From contig JAJNBJ010000006.1 in NCBI GenBank assembly GCA_021155965.1, forward strand, positions 1-64,000: DNA of 64,000 nt, given 5' to 3'. The position numbers were made by a program, and so were the translations under genes. Within the stretch, counting starts at the first letter, position 1. The number at the start of each line of letters is the position of its first letter. The stretch comes from Flavipsychrobacter sp. (lineage in GTDB: Bacteria > Bacteroidota > Bacteroidia > Chitinophagales > Chitinophagaceae). Of the stretch, positions 33,489-41,999 are shown piece by piece. A model generated the notes under the pieces. That model did no database searches, was not told the origin of the DNA, and saw nothing but the letters and a program-made list of their open reading frames with translations.

Positions 33489-34781
33489 TTGCCTGCTCTT
33501 ATTCGTTAATATTCCGGCTGCCCATAATATGCCTCCTGTTGCAAGGAGTGTTAACATAGGGGCGATCACCGATGTGATATTCCCATTGCGCAGGATCACC
33601 TGGTTTACGGCATCAAGCGACCAGTGAAGCGGAGAGATACTAGCCATAACCTGCATACTGGGCGGCAGTATTTCTACAGGCACCCATATACCTCCAAGTG
33701 CGGATAATATGACAACAGAAACAGAACCAAATGGCAGTGCCTGGTTAACGGTTTTGAACATGGTGCCAATAAAAAAACCAAATGATGTAGCGGCAAAACC
33801 AATGCACAACGAAACAGGGAGCAGCACCCATGCGTGTACACCTGCAAAAAGAGATGGTAAGCCGAACAGCGGCATAGCCCATATACCGATAGCCAGCATT
33901 AACCAGAACTGCAGGGCGCAGATGAGTGTATAGAAGATGATCTTGCCCATGGTTACGTAGCGGTGGGCATTAGGGATCAGCCCTATCCTGAGCGCGCTGC
34001 CATCCTCCCGCTCTTTAATAATATGGCCTGCAATAGGGATCACAATAAAGAACATACCGAATATGGCCCATGCCGGCACATTATGCTGCACTGAATTCAT
34101 GTGCAGGGTATATTGCTTTTCGTTACTGAGGGGTTCTTCTTTTACGCCTATTCCCTGCATAATATCTTTCAGCTTATCCATGTCTGCTGTGTCACTAACC
34201 TGGTTGCTGTCTTTGTTTAATGTGGCAAGCCGCTGCATAAGGATGTTGGAGCAGGAGTAAGTAATATACTTATCTAAAGCGGTGCTGATCGCATTACGGA
34301 AAGTGGGTTTTGAGACAGGGTCAAAATATAGTTGAATGTTTATTTTGTCACGCATTTCCCTTGATGGCAGATTTGCACTCAGGCCTGTTTTTTTTGCAAT
34401 ATCGTTCACTACAATATTGGCAGAGTTAACGATCTCTGCCGTAGTGCCTTTTGGGATAATAACGCCAATTTTGTACTTGCCCGTATTTAATAATTTTTTT
34501 AGATGGTCATCAGATAATGGATTGTCTTCAATAGAGTCGATGACGCGGAAGTTTTTACTTTGTTTCAGCCCCGCCACAATTTGTTTTGCTACGCTGCCAT
34601 TATCATTATCAACAAGCAGTAAGTCAAATTTCAGCTCCTGGTAATCTTTGAACGGGGCATCCTGTATCAATGCCATTACTATGATGAGTGCAGCAGGCAT
34701 CACCAATAACAGCAGCAGCCCTGATATGTCCCGCCGCATCAGTTGCCATTCTTTTATTATGGTTGCTGCTATTTTTTTCAT
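33486..34781 (-). CDS. ABC-2 type export permease
   Basis: A 431-residue membrane protein: one N-terminal span (GLLLLLVMPAALIIVMAL), a large extracytoplasmic region of about 200 residues, and five C-terminal spans (AIFGMFFIVIPIAGHIIK to LLATGGILWAAGI). This is the topology of ABC-2 permeases of the YhgE/DrrB/LptF-unrelated export type. The ATPase is encoded directly upstream, with a one-base gap. The long outer loop is like that of YbhR/YhhJ-type permeases, which export drugs or lipophilic compounds together with a membrane-fusion protein; none is seen here. Substrate unknown. Confidence 0.88.
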   Translation of the reverse strand: MKKIAATIIKEWQLMRRDISGLLLLLVMPAALIIVMALIQDAPFKDYQELKFDLLLVDNDNGSVAKQIVAGLKQSKNFRVIDSIEDNPLSDDHLKKLLNTGKYKIGVIIPKGTTAEIVNSANIVVNDIAKKTGLSANLPSREMRDKINIQLYFDPVSKPTFRNAISTALDKYITYSCSNILMQRLATLNKDSNQVSDTADMDKLKDIMQGIGVKEEPLSNEKQYTLHMNSVQHNVPAWAIFGMFFIVIPIAGHIIKEREDGSALRIGLIPNAHRYVTMGKIIFYTLICALQFWLMLAIGIWAMPLFGLPSLFAGVHAWVLLPVSLCIGFAATSFGFFIGTMFKTVNQALPFGSVSVVILSALGGIWVPVEILPPSMQVMASISPLHWSLDAVNQVILRNGNITSVIAPMLTLLATGGILWAAGILTNKSRQ

Positions 34782-34782
34782 G

Positions 34783-35550
34783 TTAATCTCTTACTGAATG
34801 TCCTGTATAATGAAGGAATACATCTTCCAGGCGCTGGCAATCCACAGTTTCTGTTATGAGGTCTTTTGGAGCCCCGCCTGTTATATACTTGCCACCGTCA
34901 ATTATTACTACCTCGTCGCATATTTGCTCTGCCTCATCCATCAGGTGAGAAGTATAAAGGATGGTCTTGCCCCTGTTGCGGTATTCATTAAGAAAATCAA
35001 GTATCATAGCGCGCGACTGCACATCCACTCCGGCCGTAGGCTCGTCCAGCAACAATAATTCAGGGTCATGCAATAACGAAGCAATAATATTTGCCCTTCT
35101 TTTCATGCCGCCGCTGTAAGCATTAACTCTTTTGTCTGCATGCTTGTCAAGGCCGAGACGTTGGAGCAGGTATTGCTTTCTGCTATCAATTGTATTGCTG
35201 TCCAGGCCATAAAGCCTGCCGATATAATCAAAATTCTCGTTGGCGGTAAGGTTTCCGAAAAGCGCTATTTGCTGTGGCACCATACCCATCACCCCGCCTA
35301 TTGCTGTAATATCCGTGCTGCAGTCTTTTCCTGCAATGTGGGCGCTACCCTTATCTGCTTTTACTATGCCGCACAGGATGTTAAAACACGTTGTTTTTCC
35401 AGCGCCATTAGGGCCTAACAAACCAACGATCCTATTGTGCTCTACATGGAACGAAAAGCCATCCAGCGCCGGTGCCCACGCGCCTTTATAATTTTTGTGA
35501 ATATCCTTTATCTCGATGACGTATGACATCCTGCTCAATAGTTGCTGCAT
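34783..35550 (-). CDS. ABC transporter ATP-binding protein
   Basis: A 255-residue ATPase subunit. Walker A LLGPNGAGKTTCFN, Q-loop around GMVPQQIALF, signature YSGGMKRRANI, Walker B PELLLLDEPTAGVD and the switch His in LYTSHLMDEAEQ are all present. It energises the ABC-2 permease encoded next. The first ATG (35550) overlaps the dioxygenase stop codon as TAATG; an internal Met (MSYVIEIKD) seven codons later begins the domain proper and could be the true start. Order kynA, ATPase, permease with overlaps or a one-base gap means one message. The GVD-containing Walker B extension fits the DrrA/CcmA-like class. Confidence 0.92.
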   Translation of the reverse strand: MQQLLSRMSYVIEIKDIHKNYKGAWAPALDGFSFHVEHNRIVGLLGPNGAGKTTCFNILCGIVKADKGSAHIAGKDCSTDITAIGGVMGMVPQQIALFGNLTANENFDYIGRLYGLDSNTIDSRKQYLLQRLGLDKHADKRVNAYSGGMKRRANIIASLLHDPELLLLDEPTAGVDVQSRAMILDFLNEYRNRGKTILYTSHLMDEAEQICDEVVIIDGGKYITGGAPKDLITETVDCQRLEDVFLHYTGHSVRD

Positions 35551-36581
35551 TATTCGCGATAGCTAAGGTCGCGTACCAGTTTTTCAGGCAACTTTGGTAA
35601 TAGTTGTCGTGGCAAAAGGAATGACGTCAGTTCTGCAAGCTCTTTAAATATGTAATGACTGTCTGCTGCGCCGCGCAAGTATTCAGCGCCGCTGCTGCCG
35701 CCTGTACCAACACGCTTGCCAATTGTGCGCTGTACCAGGTGAATATGCCTGTGCCGCCACATGGAGAGCATTTCGTCAATTTCAAGCAATGTATTCAACA
35801 GCTCATATGGCAATTGCAGGAGGGGATGGTCCCTGTAGAGCATAATGAAAAGCCCGTTCCTGTTGGCATCGGCACTGAAAGCACGGTTTTCGGGATATTG
35901 TGTTTCGTTAATGAAGAGGGTATCAAATACTTCCAGGTTCCCACGTTCGGCTTCAGATAGGCTTTTATTGTAGGCCGCGCGATAGCCGGTCCAGAAGTCG
36001 GTGTCGCTGTCTGCCCAGTACATTTTATTCTTGATAAAAGGCATGCGCTCCAGCCATTGGTTGATGAGGACAAGAAGCGACTTTTCGCTTTCTGCCTGTT
36101 TTACTTTGGCCCTGTCTTCATCGTTAAGGAATTTTGTATAATAATCTTGGCCGTGGCGTTGGTTATACTTTAACCCTAAAGATGCTTCTATGATCTTGAA
36201 CTGGATGCTCTGAAACCCGGATGCAGGGCGAAGCAGGTCGCGGAAATCAAGGAAATCCAGCGGGGTCATCGTTTCCAGTATGCCCATTTGCTGCACTGCT
36301 ACTTCAAGAATGCTGCAGATACGTTTTAAACGGTGGACACTGTTGTAAATGTCGGGAGTATTATCGTGGATATTAGGTTGCTTGAAAACCTCTCTTACAA
36401 TAGTGAGTTCATGGATTATTTGCTTGAACCACAATTCATACGTTTGGTGAATGATGATGAACAGCATTTCATCATCTGCCCTTATTCCTTCTTTTTCACT
36501 TTCAGGGTGCTGTGCTGTCAGCAATTTATCTAACCGGAGGTAATCGCCATAATAAACCGGTTCACGTTGCTTCATTTCCAT
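35550..36581 (-). CDS. kynA: Tryptophan 2,3-dioxygenase
   Basis: A haem enzyme of 343 residues that oxidises L-tryptophan to N-formylkynurenine, the first step of the kynurenine pathway; cytoplasmic. Visible signatures: YGDYLRLDKLL, the substrate-site HQTYELWFKQIIHEL, FLDFRDLL-PASGFQS, the haem-ligand His in MWRHRHIHLV, and GTGGSSGAEYLR for carboxylate binding. It is somewhat longer than the roughly 280-300-residue bacterial type and similar to other Bacteroidota members. Its stop codon overlaps the start of an ABC ATPase gene, an unusual partner. No kynB/kynU is in the window. Upstream lies the second copy of the TATACC mosaic repeat. Confidence 0.93.
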   Translation of the reverse strand: MEMKQREPVYYGDYLRLDKLLTAQHPESEKEGIRADDEMLFIIIHQTYELWFKQIIHELTIVREVFKQPNIHDNTPDIYNSVHRLKRICSILEVAVQQMGILETMTPLDFLDFRDLLRPASGFQSIQFKIIEASLGLKYNQRHGQDYYTKFLNDEDRAKVKQAESEKSLLVLINQWLERMPFIKNKMYWADSDTDFWTGYRAAYNKSLSEAERGNLEVFDTLFINETQYPENRAFSADANRNGLFIMLYRDHPLLQLPYELLNTLLEIDEMLSMWRHRHIHLVQRTIGKRVGTGGSSGAEYLRGAADSHYIFKELAELTSFLLPRQLLPKLPEKLVRDLSYRE

Positions 36582-37156
36582 GCGGTTAAATTACAAAAAT
36601 AAAACGTTTCGCTGTCTGAACATTAATAAAAGGGTGGATTTCAAATCTTCGTTACCACCATGTAAGGTGAGAGCGAGTGCCGAGAGCGGGAGCGAATTGA
36701 ACGCTGGATTTATGCGGCTTTTTTGTTTTACAGGGTATAATTTAGGGAGTGCGTTTTTGGTTAATAATTTTTAGCGGAAGTGTATGAAATGCGCTATGGG
36801 CTTGCTTATGTTTTTTTATTTTCAGGTATAAACAGGTATAAAAGGGTATAAAAAAAGGTGTTTTAGGTATAATTTATACCCGGCCTTTTAAGGAAAACAA
36901 CAAAATAATATTTCAAAGAACCTCAGCAGTTAAACGCAGCAAAATCTATGCCATTATTATGTCCTTGCGAACGAACAGATCCAACCTATAAGTGCTATAG
37001 TATGTTTAAAAAGCAGTGGAAGAAAAAAGCAGACCACATCTGCTGAGTACAATATAAAAGTGATATAAAGCCCATGGACTACTTTTTATAATACAAATTA
37101 CAGAATTCGCGATTTAGTACAATGCCCTTAAAATTACTTTATTATTTTTGAACATC
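36582..37156. other. Intergenic region with the second mosaic repeat
   Basis: About 575 bases between divergent kynA and the DMP19-like gene. Positions 36633-36880 are the inverted mosaic repeat. From 36890 to 37156 the DNA is AT-rich with no credible gene and no recognised site; it must contain both promoters. Confidence 0.55.
36633..36880 (-). repeat. Non-coding mosaic repeat, copy 2
   Basis: On the minus strand it reads: TATACC units (36823-36880), CATAAGCAAGCCCA, CTAAATTATACCC, CTCCCGCTCTCGG, then GGTGGTAACGAAGATTTGAAAT. This is the same landmark order as 29295-29614, at lower similarity between landmarks. The match is a reading by eye. Confidence 0.55.
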
Positions 37157-37669
37157 ATGAACAGCAATTATTTGCCAAAAGTAAGTGTAGCAGCCATTAA
37201 CAAAGCCAAAGGAACGGCTGATGTGAATGAGCTATATGACCTTTTGGCACAACCATTGCATGAGGAATTGTACCGCCGTAAAACTTTCGATTTTCTCGAT
37301 GACCTTTCAGACGGGCAACAATTGCTGCTGGCTTACGACTATGCGCGGATGCAGGTGGGACAGGGTGGATTTATACAGTTCATAGAGAACGGATATATAG
37401 GTATGCTGCCCTCTATGATAGAACAGCTATATAAAATTGGCGCTGATGAGATGGCGCGTGTGATGGATGATGTGCTTAAAGTATATGTTCTTAACAGGGA
37501 ACTGCTTAGCAAGCCCAATACGGTTGAAGAATTTGCCCAGCTATATGATGAGCTGAAAGAATTTGAAGGTATTGATGAGCGTTTTGGGAAACTCAATGAC
37601 CAGACTATAAAATTAATGCTGGATTATGCTGTCGGCCATTTAAATGAATTTATTACACCGTTATCTTAG
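37157..37669 (+). CDS. DMP19-like (DUF4375) protein
   Basis: A 170-residue helical cytoplasmic protein. The pattern LYDLLAQPLHEELYRR, then QLLLAYDYARMQVGQGGFIQFIENGYIG, fits DUF4375/DMP19 (compare G-GF-QFF-N-G in that family). DMP19 of Neisseria is a DNA-mimic protein, but the wider family has no general function. The ATG at 37157 is chosen over the TTG at 37148. The gene stands alone between two intergenic regions, with a divergent kynA. Function not known. Confidence 0.75.
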   Translation: MNSNYLPKVSVAAINKAKGTADVNELYDLLAQPLHEELYRRKTFDFLDDLSDGQQLLLAYDYARMQVGQGGFIQFIENGYIGMLPSMIEQLYKIGADEMARVMDDVLKVYVLNRELLSKPNTVEEFAQLYDELKEFEGIDERFGKLNDQTIKLMLDYAVGHLNEFITPLS

Positions 37670-38020
37670 CTTTATTACAGCATAGCGTAAATAGCGTTTT
37701 ATATATTGATAGTCTTGTTTAACGGTCTGTATGCCATTATATAATACTTCTTCCAGTTTTATTGGTATTTGCTTGCAATTGTTTATTCCCATTGCAATAA
37801 GTACAAAGGCATAGGCACAAAAAGCAGGATCGATATCCAAAAAGAATTTGATGCTTACTATCGCCAGGTCTGTTATTTGTCTTCTGATCATACTACAGTT
37901 TTTCTCTTTCTCACAGCATATAGAGTAAAAACTATGCCAGCCTTTCTTTGGGTAGTAATCGAATAATAACCAGTAAGTTTAATAATGAAATAAAAATGAA
38001 CCTATTGAGTTTTGTAGAAG
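37670..38020. other. Intergenic region, nothing convincing
   Basis: About 350 AT-rich bases between convergent genes. A 76-codon minus-strand frame at 37661-37891 overlaps the 3' end of the DMP19-like gene and has no recognisable motif; it is not called. No hairpin terminator or repeat was recognised. Confidence 0.5.
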
Positions 38021-39730
38021 CTAAATGCCGAGTTGTTGCCGTAGTTGCTGGGGAACATCAACATGATTTTGCATCATGTTTTTTGCATGCTCCCTGGCTT
38101 TGTCCGGTTGCTTTGTATCGAGGTATAAAAGCAGCAGGTTATTATTGGCAATATTGTTAGTTGGGTCGGTCTTCAGGTATGTTTTGAGGTAATTTATTGC
38201 TGCTTCAAAATCTTTTTTCTCAATAGCGACCCGTGCCAGGTAAAAATCACATTCGTAATATCCGCTGGTATTCTTTTCTTTAAGCAGGTATTTTTCCGAT
38301 TGCGCGACTGAATCCTGTTTTTGCAGCATCACGCCATAATAGAAGTTCAGGTACTTTTGGTTAGGGTCCAGCCGGTATGCTTTCCTGAATAATTGGTAAG
38401 ATTTTTTTTCATCGTCGAGCCTTGCCGCCAGCATCATATTGGCATATGCCGAATTGGGAGATGTTTCAACGGCACTCGTCCAGAAAGTTATCTTATTCTC
38501 AAAGTTCTTCTGGTGCATAAAATTCATGACCGCAAGAACACCGGTTATAGCTATGCCCCCGATAAACAATTGTTTATCTGCAAGCTTATTATTAAGCAAC
38601 ACGGTTTGCGAAAGCAAAAGCAATATGCCGATCATTGGGAGGTATAAGCGATGCTCAAAAGACTGCTCGTTCAAATTGCTGGGAACAAAAAGCACCGGCA
38701 GCAGGAATAGCAGGAAGATGGCAAGCCCGCTTAACACAATTTTCAGGTTCCGCTGTTTGTTCAGGAATATGATTGCTGCAAATATGATTGCCGCTGCTAT
38801 GCCATAATAGTAAACAGTATCTGCCTGCGTTGGGAAAACGCTCAAATTAAAAGGCAGCAGTACTTTGCCTAAATACTGGATGATAAGCGGCAGCCTTGGC
38901 ACAAAATCGTGCACTATTTGTGCCGGTGAGATATTGGTTTGTATGGTAGCGCTAGCCCTTACTGCAAACCAAATTATAAAACATCCTATCCATATGCCAT
39001 ATTGGGTAAGGTTACGTTTGTCAAGCCATTTTTTTTGCAAGACAAATACCAGCAGGACAAAAGCAACAGGAGCTGCAAAAACAGCAGTTTCTTTTGTGAA
39101 GAAAGCCAGCAGCAGAAACAAAGTGCTCCAAACCAACGAAACGGGTTTGCCTTCATTGGAATAGTTGATGGTATGCAGCAGGAACGATAGGATAAATATA
39201 GCCAGCAGTGTATCATTCCTGCCGGGTATCCATGCCACGGCTTGCGATAATACAGGATGGACTGCAAATACCAGGCATAAGATAAAAGCGGTGATATCTT
39301 TAAGGTTCAGCTTGCTGAATAACTTAAAGAGCAGCAAAACAGACCCCAGGTGCAGCAGTACATTGACAACATGATAGCTCGCGAGACTCTCGCCATGCCC
39401 GCTCAGCCAGTAATTGAGTATCATGGAAACCAGGAACAGCGGGCGGTAATAGGGATCCTTCGTAGGGTCGAACAAACCGCGAGTAAAAGAATCTTTGAGG
39501 TTTTTCGGAAAGTCCTCATTAAAAGAGGCAAAATCGCGGATGAAAATAGAATCATCCAGCTCCGTAAGGTCAAATGAAAAAGCGGGAAAATAAACGATCA
39601 GTACGGCAACAGCCAGTAGCAGGAAAGGATATTTTATCCTAAATCCTTCATTTCCCGCACTTTCCCGAACAGGCATGTGTTTCCTTACTGCCGGTTGAGG
39701 TGGCGGAGATTGTTTAGGCTGTTTACTCAC
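38021..39730 (-). CDS. Multi-spanning GT-C-like membrane protein with C-terminal TPRs
   Basis: A 569-residue protein. Residues 30-400 hold about ten membrane spans, with an Asp pair after the first (FDLTELDDSIFI), YYRPLFLVSMILNYWLSG, and HPVLSQAVAWIPGRNDTLL. These are features shared with TMTC/GT-C type mannosyltransferase-like proteins. Residues 425-565 are TPRs (YANMMLAARLDDEKKSYQLF and following). Known: the eukaryotic TMTC relatives O-mannosylate cadherins; bacterial members are mostly uncharacterised. Inferred: transfer of a sugar from a lipid carrier to an exported protein. It is 27 bases downstream of the stress-protein-like gene on the same strand, so possibly co-transcribed. Confidence 0.78.
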   Translation of the reverse strand: MSKQPKQSPPPQPAVRKHMPVRESAGNEGFRIKYPFLLLAVAVLIVYFPAFSFDLTELDDSIFIRDFASFNEDFPKNLKDSFTRGLFDPTKDPYYRPLFLVSMILNYWLSGHGESLASYHVVNVLLHLGSVLLLFKLFSKLNLKDITAFILCLVFAVHPVLSQAVAWIPGRNDTLLAIFILSFLLHTINYSNEGKPVSLVWSTLFLLLAFFTKETAVFAAPVAFVLLVFVLQKKWLDKRNLTQYGIWIGCFIIWFAVRASATIQTNISPAQIVHDFVPRLPLIIQYLGKVLLPFNLSVFPTQADTVYYYGIAAAIIFAAIIFLNKQRNLKIVLSGLAIFLLFLLPVLFVPSNLNEQSFEHRLYLPMIGILLLLSQTVLLNNKLADKQLFIGGIAITGVLAVMNFMHQKNFENKITFWTSAVETSPNSAYANMMLAARLDDEKKSYQLFRKAYRLDPNQKYLNFYYGVMLQKQDSVAQSEKYLLKEKNTSGYYECDFYLARVAIEKKDFEAAINYLKTYLKTDPTNNIANNNLLLLYLDTKQPDKAREHAKNMMQNHVDVPQQLRQQLGI

Positions 39731-39757
39731 TGCAAAATTGCGGCCTCTTGGGTTGTA

Positions 39758-40252
39758 TTAATGAGAATGAATTTCTTCGTGCGTACCGTGCTCGTGCAGC
39801 ATGTTTTGTGCTTTCTCCACTATATCCTTGCTGCCGTGTGCTATTACCAGGTATTTGCCTGCCACCAGTGCATCGTGATATTTCTTCTCATTCCCGTCTT
39901 TGATGCCTATTGTAGCCAATGCAGATGCAAGTCCACCGCCGATGAGGCCGATATCGAACCCGGCAATAGCGCCAACAAGTGCGCCTGCGCCATAAAGTAC
40001 GCCAACACCCGGTATAGCGAACATGCCCACGCCGGTTAATATGCCCAGTGTAGTGCCCAATATAGTACCAGCGCCTATGCCGGCAGTTTTTATCGGGCTC
40101 TTTGGCATGATATGCATTTTGTCATCTATTTCTTCGGTCTCTGCAAGACCCATTATTGATAAATGAGATACAGGGTATCCGCCGTCTTTTAATTTTGCCA
40201 CAGCATCCACAGCCAGGTCGTGGTTGTCATATACACCGATAGTTGCGTTCAT
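39758..40252 (-). CDS. General stress protein 17M-like, glycine-zipper protein
   Basis: A 164-residue protein. The start at 40252 begins the conserved NATIGVYDNHDLAVDAVAKLKDGGY segment, which matches the YflT/GSP17M ferredoxin-like domain. A Gly-rich hydrophobic hairpin (residues 55-105, GIGAGTILGTTLGILTGVG) is inserted and probably lies in a membrane. A second half of the fold follows, then a His-rich tail. Such proteins are induced by stress in firmicutes, with function unknown. It precedes the GT-C-like gene on the same strand. Confidence 0.75.
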   Translation of the reverse strand: MNATIGVYDNHDLAVDAVAKLKDGGYPVSHLSIMGLAETEEIDDKMHIMPKSPIKTAGIGAGTILGTTLGILTGVGMFAIPGVGVLYGAGALVGAIAGFDIGLIGGGLASALATIGIKDGNEKKYHDALVAGKYLVIAHGSKDIVEKAQNMLHEHGTHEEIHSH

Positions 40253-40405
40253 AAAATGAAAATTTTGATAAAAATAAGTGATTGCCGTTATATTCAATAA
40301 CTGCAGAAAAAGTATTCCATCACGGGTTAAATGTTTTTTAAATATCTGCGATGGTTCTCAAGGAATAATATCTAAACAGGTTCGTTTTCGCCGCTTCAAT
40401 TTGCG

Positions 40406-40413
40406 TAAATTTG
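40406..40413 (+). promoter_or_regulatory. Candidate -7 box of the metallo-hydrolase gene
   Basis: TAAATTTG matches TAnnTTTG exactly, 24 bases before the ATG at 40438. TTCG or TTTTCG elements lie 15-21 bases upstream as weak -33 candidates. Confidence 0.35.
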
Positions 40414-40437
40414 CATAGTGATATTAAATTTCTTTCC

Positions 40438-41118
40438 ATGAATTTTACTTTTTACGGCCACGCTTGTTTCGGAATTGAAACAGGAGGTAAAAAATTATTA
40501 TTTGACCCCTTTATTTCGGGCAATGAGCTGGCTAACGGTATAATTGACCCTCAGAAAATAGAGGCGGACTTTATTCTTGCCTCTCATGGCCATGGCGACC
40601 ATGTGGGTGACCTGCTGGATATTGCCAAAAGAACAGGGGCTAAGGTAATTGGTGCATACGAAATAGTGAGCTGGGCAGAGAAAAATGGCATTACAAACCT
40701 GCACCCGATGAACTTTGGCCCGTACAACTTTGAATTTGGCAAATTGCGCTTTGTACCGGCATGGCACAGCAGTTGCCTGCCAGATGGCACTTATGGGGGC
40801 AACCCGGGCGGTTTTATTGTGCAGGCAACCGAAAGAAACTTTTACTACAGTGGTGACACCTGCCTGATGCTAGATATGCAACTTATCCCCAAGTATGCAA
40901 AACTTGATTTTGCGATCCTTCCGGTGGGTGGTAACTTTACGATGGATGCTGATGATGCGTTGATGGCGGCAGAGTTTATTCAGTGCGATAAGATCATCGG
41001 GATACACTTTGACACATTTGGTTATATCAAAATTGACCATGATGCTGCAAAGAAAAAGTTCAGGGATGCGGGCAAAGAACTAATATTGCCAAAAATAGGA
41101 GAAACGATTACCTTGTAA
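40438..41118 (+). CDS. UPF0173-type metal-dependent hydrolase
   Basis: A 226-residue cytoplasmic metallo-beta-lactamase-fold protein. Metal ligands: ASHGHGDHVGD (H-x-H-x-DH), His in the PAWHSS region, Asp in YYSGDTCLML, and a late His in IGIHFDTFG. This arrangement is that of the UPF0173/YtkL group, which is conserved but lacks a firm substrate. The ATG at 40438 is used because MNFTFYGHACFGIE starts the fold. It lies 56 bases upstream of parA in the same direction, so the two may share a transcript. Confidence 0.88.
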   Translation: MNFTFYGHACFGIETGGKKLLFDPFISGNELANGIIDPQKIEADFILASHGHGDHVGDLLDIAKRTGAKVIGAYEIVSWAEKNGITNLHPMNFGPYNFEFGKLRFVPAWHSSCLPDGTYGGNPGGFIVQATERNFYYSGDTCLMLDMQLIPKYAKLDFAILPVGGNFTMDADDALMAAEFIQCDKIIGIHFDTFGYIKIDHDAAKKKFRDAGKELILPKIGETITL

Positions 41119-41174
41119 TCATATTTATTACAAACGAGTTTTAAAATAGAGAAAGCCCCTGTGGGGTTTGGTGT

Positions 41175-41999
41175 ATGGCTAAAGTAATAGCAATAGCGAA
41201 TCAAAAAGGTGGAGTGGGGAAGACCACAACAGCAATAAACCTTGCAGCAAGCCTTGCTGTGCTGGAATATAAAACATTGCTTGTAGATGCAGACCCACAG
41301 GCAAACAGCACAACCGGTAATGGTTTTGACCTGAAGAACATACAGATTAGCCTGTATGACTGCATGGTGAATGAAACGCCAATATCGCAGGTGGTGCTGG
41401 AAACACAAACGCCTAACCTGAACCTGGTGCCCAGCCACCTGGACCTTGTGGGTGCTGAGATAGAACTGATCAACCATCCCAACAGGGAATTTGTGCTGCG
41501 CAAGGCATTGGAGCCTGAGCTGGCGAATTATGATTTCATCATTATAGATTGTTCGCCATCGTTGGGCCTTATCACAGTTAATGCGTTGGCTATTGCCGAC
41601 AGCGTGGTGATACCGGTACAGTGCGAGTATTTTGCGTTGGAGGGCTTAGGCAAACTGCTGAACACTATCAAGATCGTTCAGACACGCATCAACTCAAACC
41701 TGAAGATAGAAGGCATACTGATGACCATGTATGATGGCCGCCTGCGCCTTAGCAACCAGGTTGTGGAAGAAATAAAGAACCATTTTGGAGACCTGGTTTT
41801 CAATACCATCCTGCACCGCAATACAAGGCTGGGTGAGGCGCCAAGCTTTGGCATGCCGGCATTGCTGTATGATGCCGAAAGCACAGGGGCTATCAACTAT
41901 CTGAACCTGGCGAAGGAGATACTGCAGAAGAACAACATGACCAAAATAAAGAACGAGGATAAAATACTAGAAACAGATGAGCATGGCGCAGATCAATAA
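41175..41999 (+). CDS. parA: Chromosome partitioning ATPase ParA
   Basis: A 274-residue ParA/Soj ATPase. The deviant Walker A KGGVGKTTTAINLAASLA at the N terminus, the Walker A' DADPQANSTTG, and IIIDCSPSLGLITVNAL are all visible. There is no N-terminal extension with a DNA-binding domain, as is typical of the chromosomal Soj type. It forms nucleoid-bound ATP dimers and moves ParB-parS complexes. The 3' end overlaps the parB start by 23 bases, which implies coupled translation. A chromosomal par locus is often near the origin, but no origin features are seen here. Confidence 0.93.
   Translation: MAKVIAIANQKGGVGKTTTAINLAASLAVLEYKTLLVDADPQANSTTGNGFDLKNIQISLYDCMVNETPISQVVLETQTPNLNLVPSHLDLVGAEIELINHPNREFVLRKALEPELANYDFIIIDCSPSLGLITVNALAIADSVVIPVQCEYFALEGLGKLLNTIKIVQTRINSNLKIEGILMTMYDGRLRLSNQVVEEIKNHFGDLVFNTILHRNTRLGEAPSFGMPALLYDAESTGAINYLNLAKEILQKNNMTKIKNEDKILETDEHGADQ

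Noticed and set aside
37661-37891. A 76-codon minus-strand frame after the DMP19-like gene
   Set aside because: The composition is passable, but it overlaps the end of a real gene and shows no motif. It could be a decayed gene; support is too thin to call.
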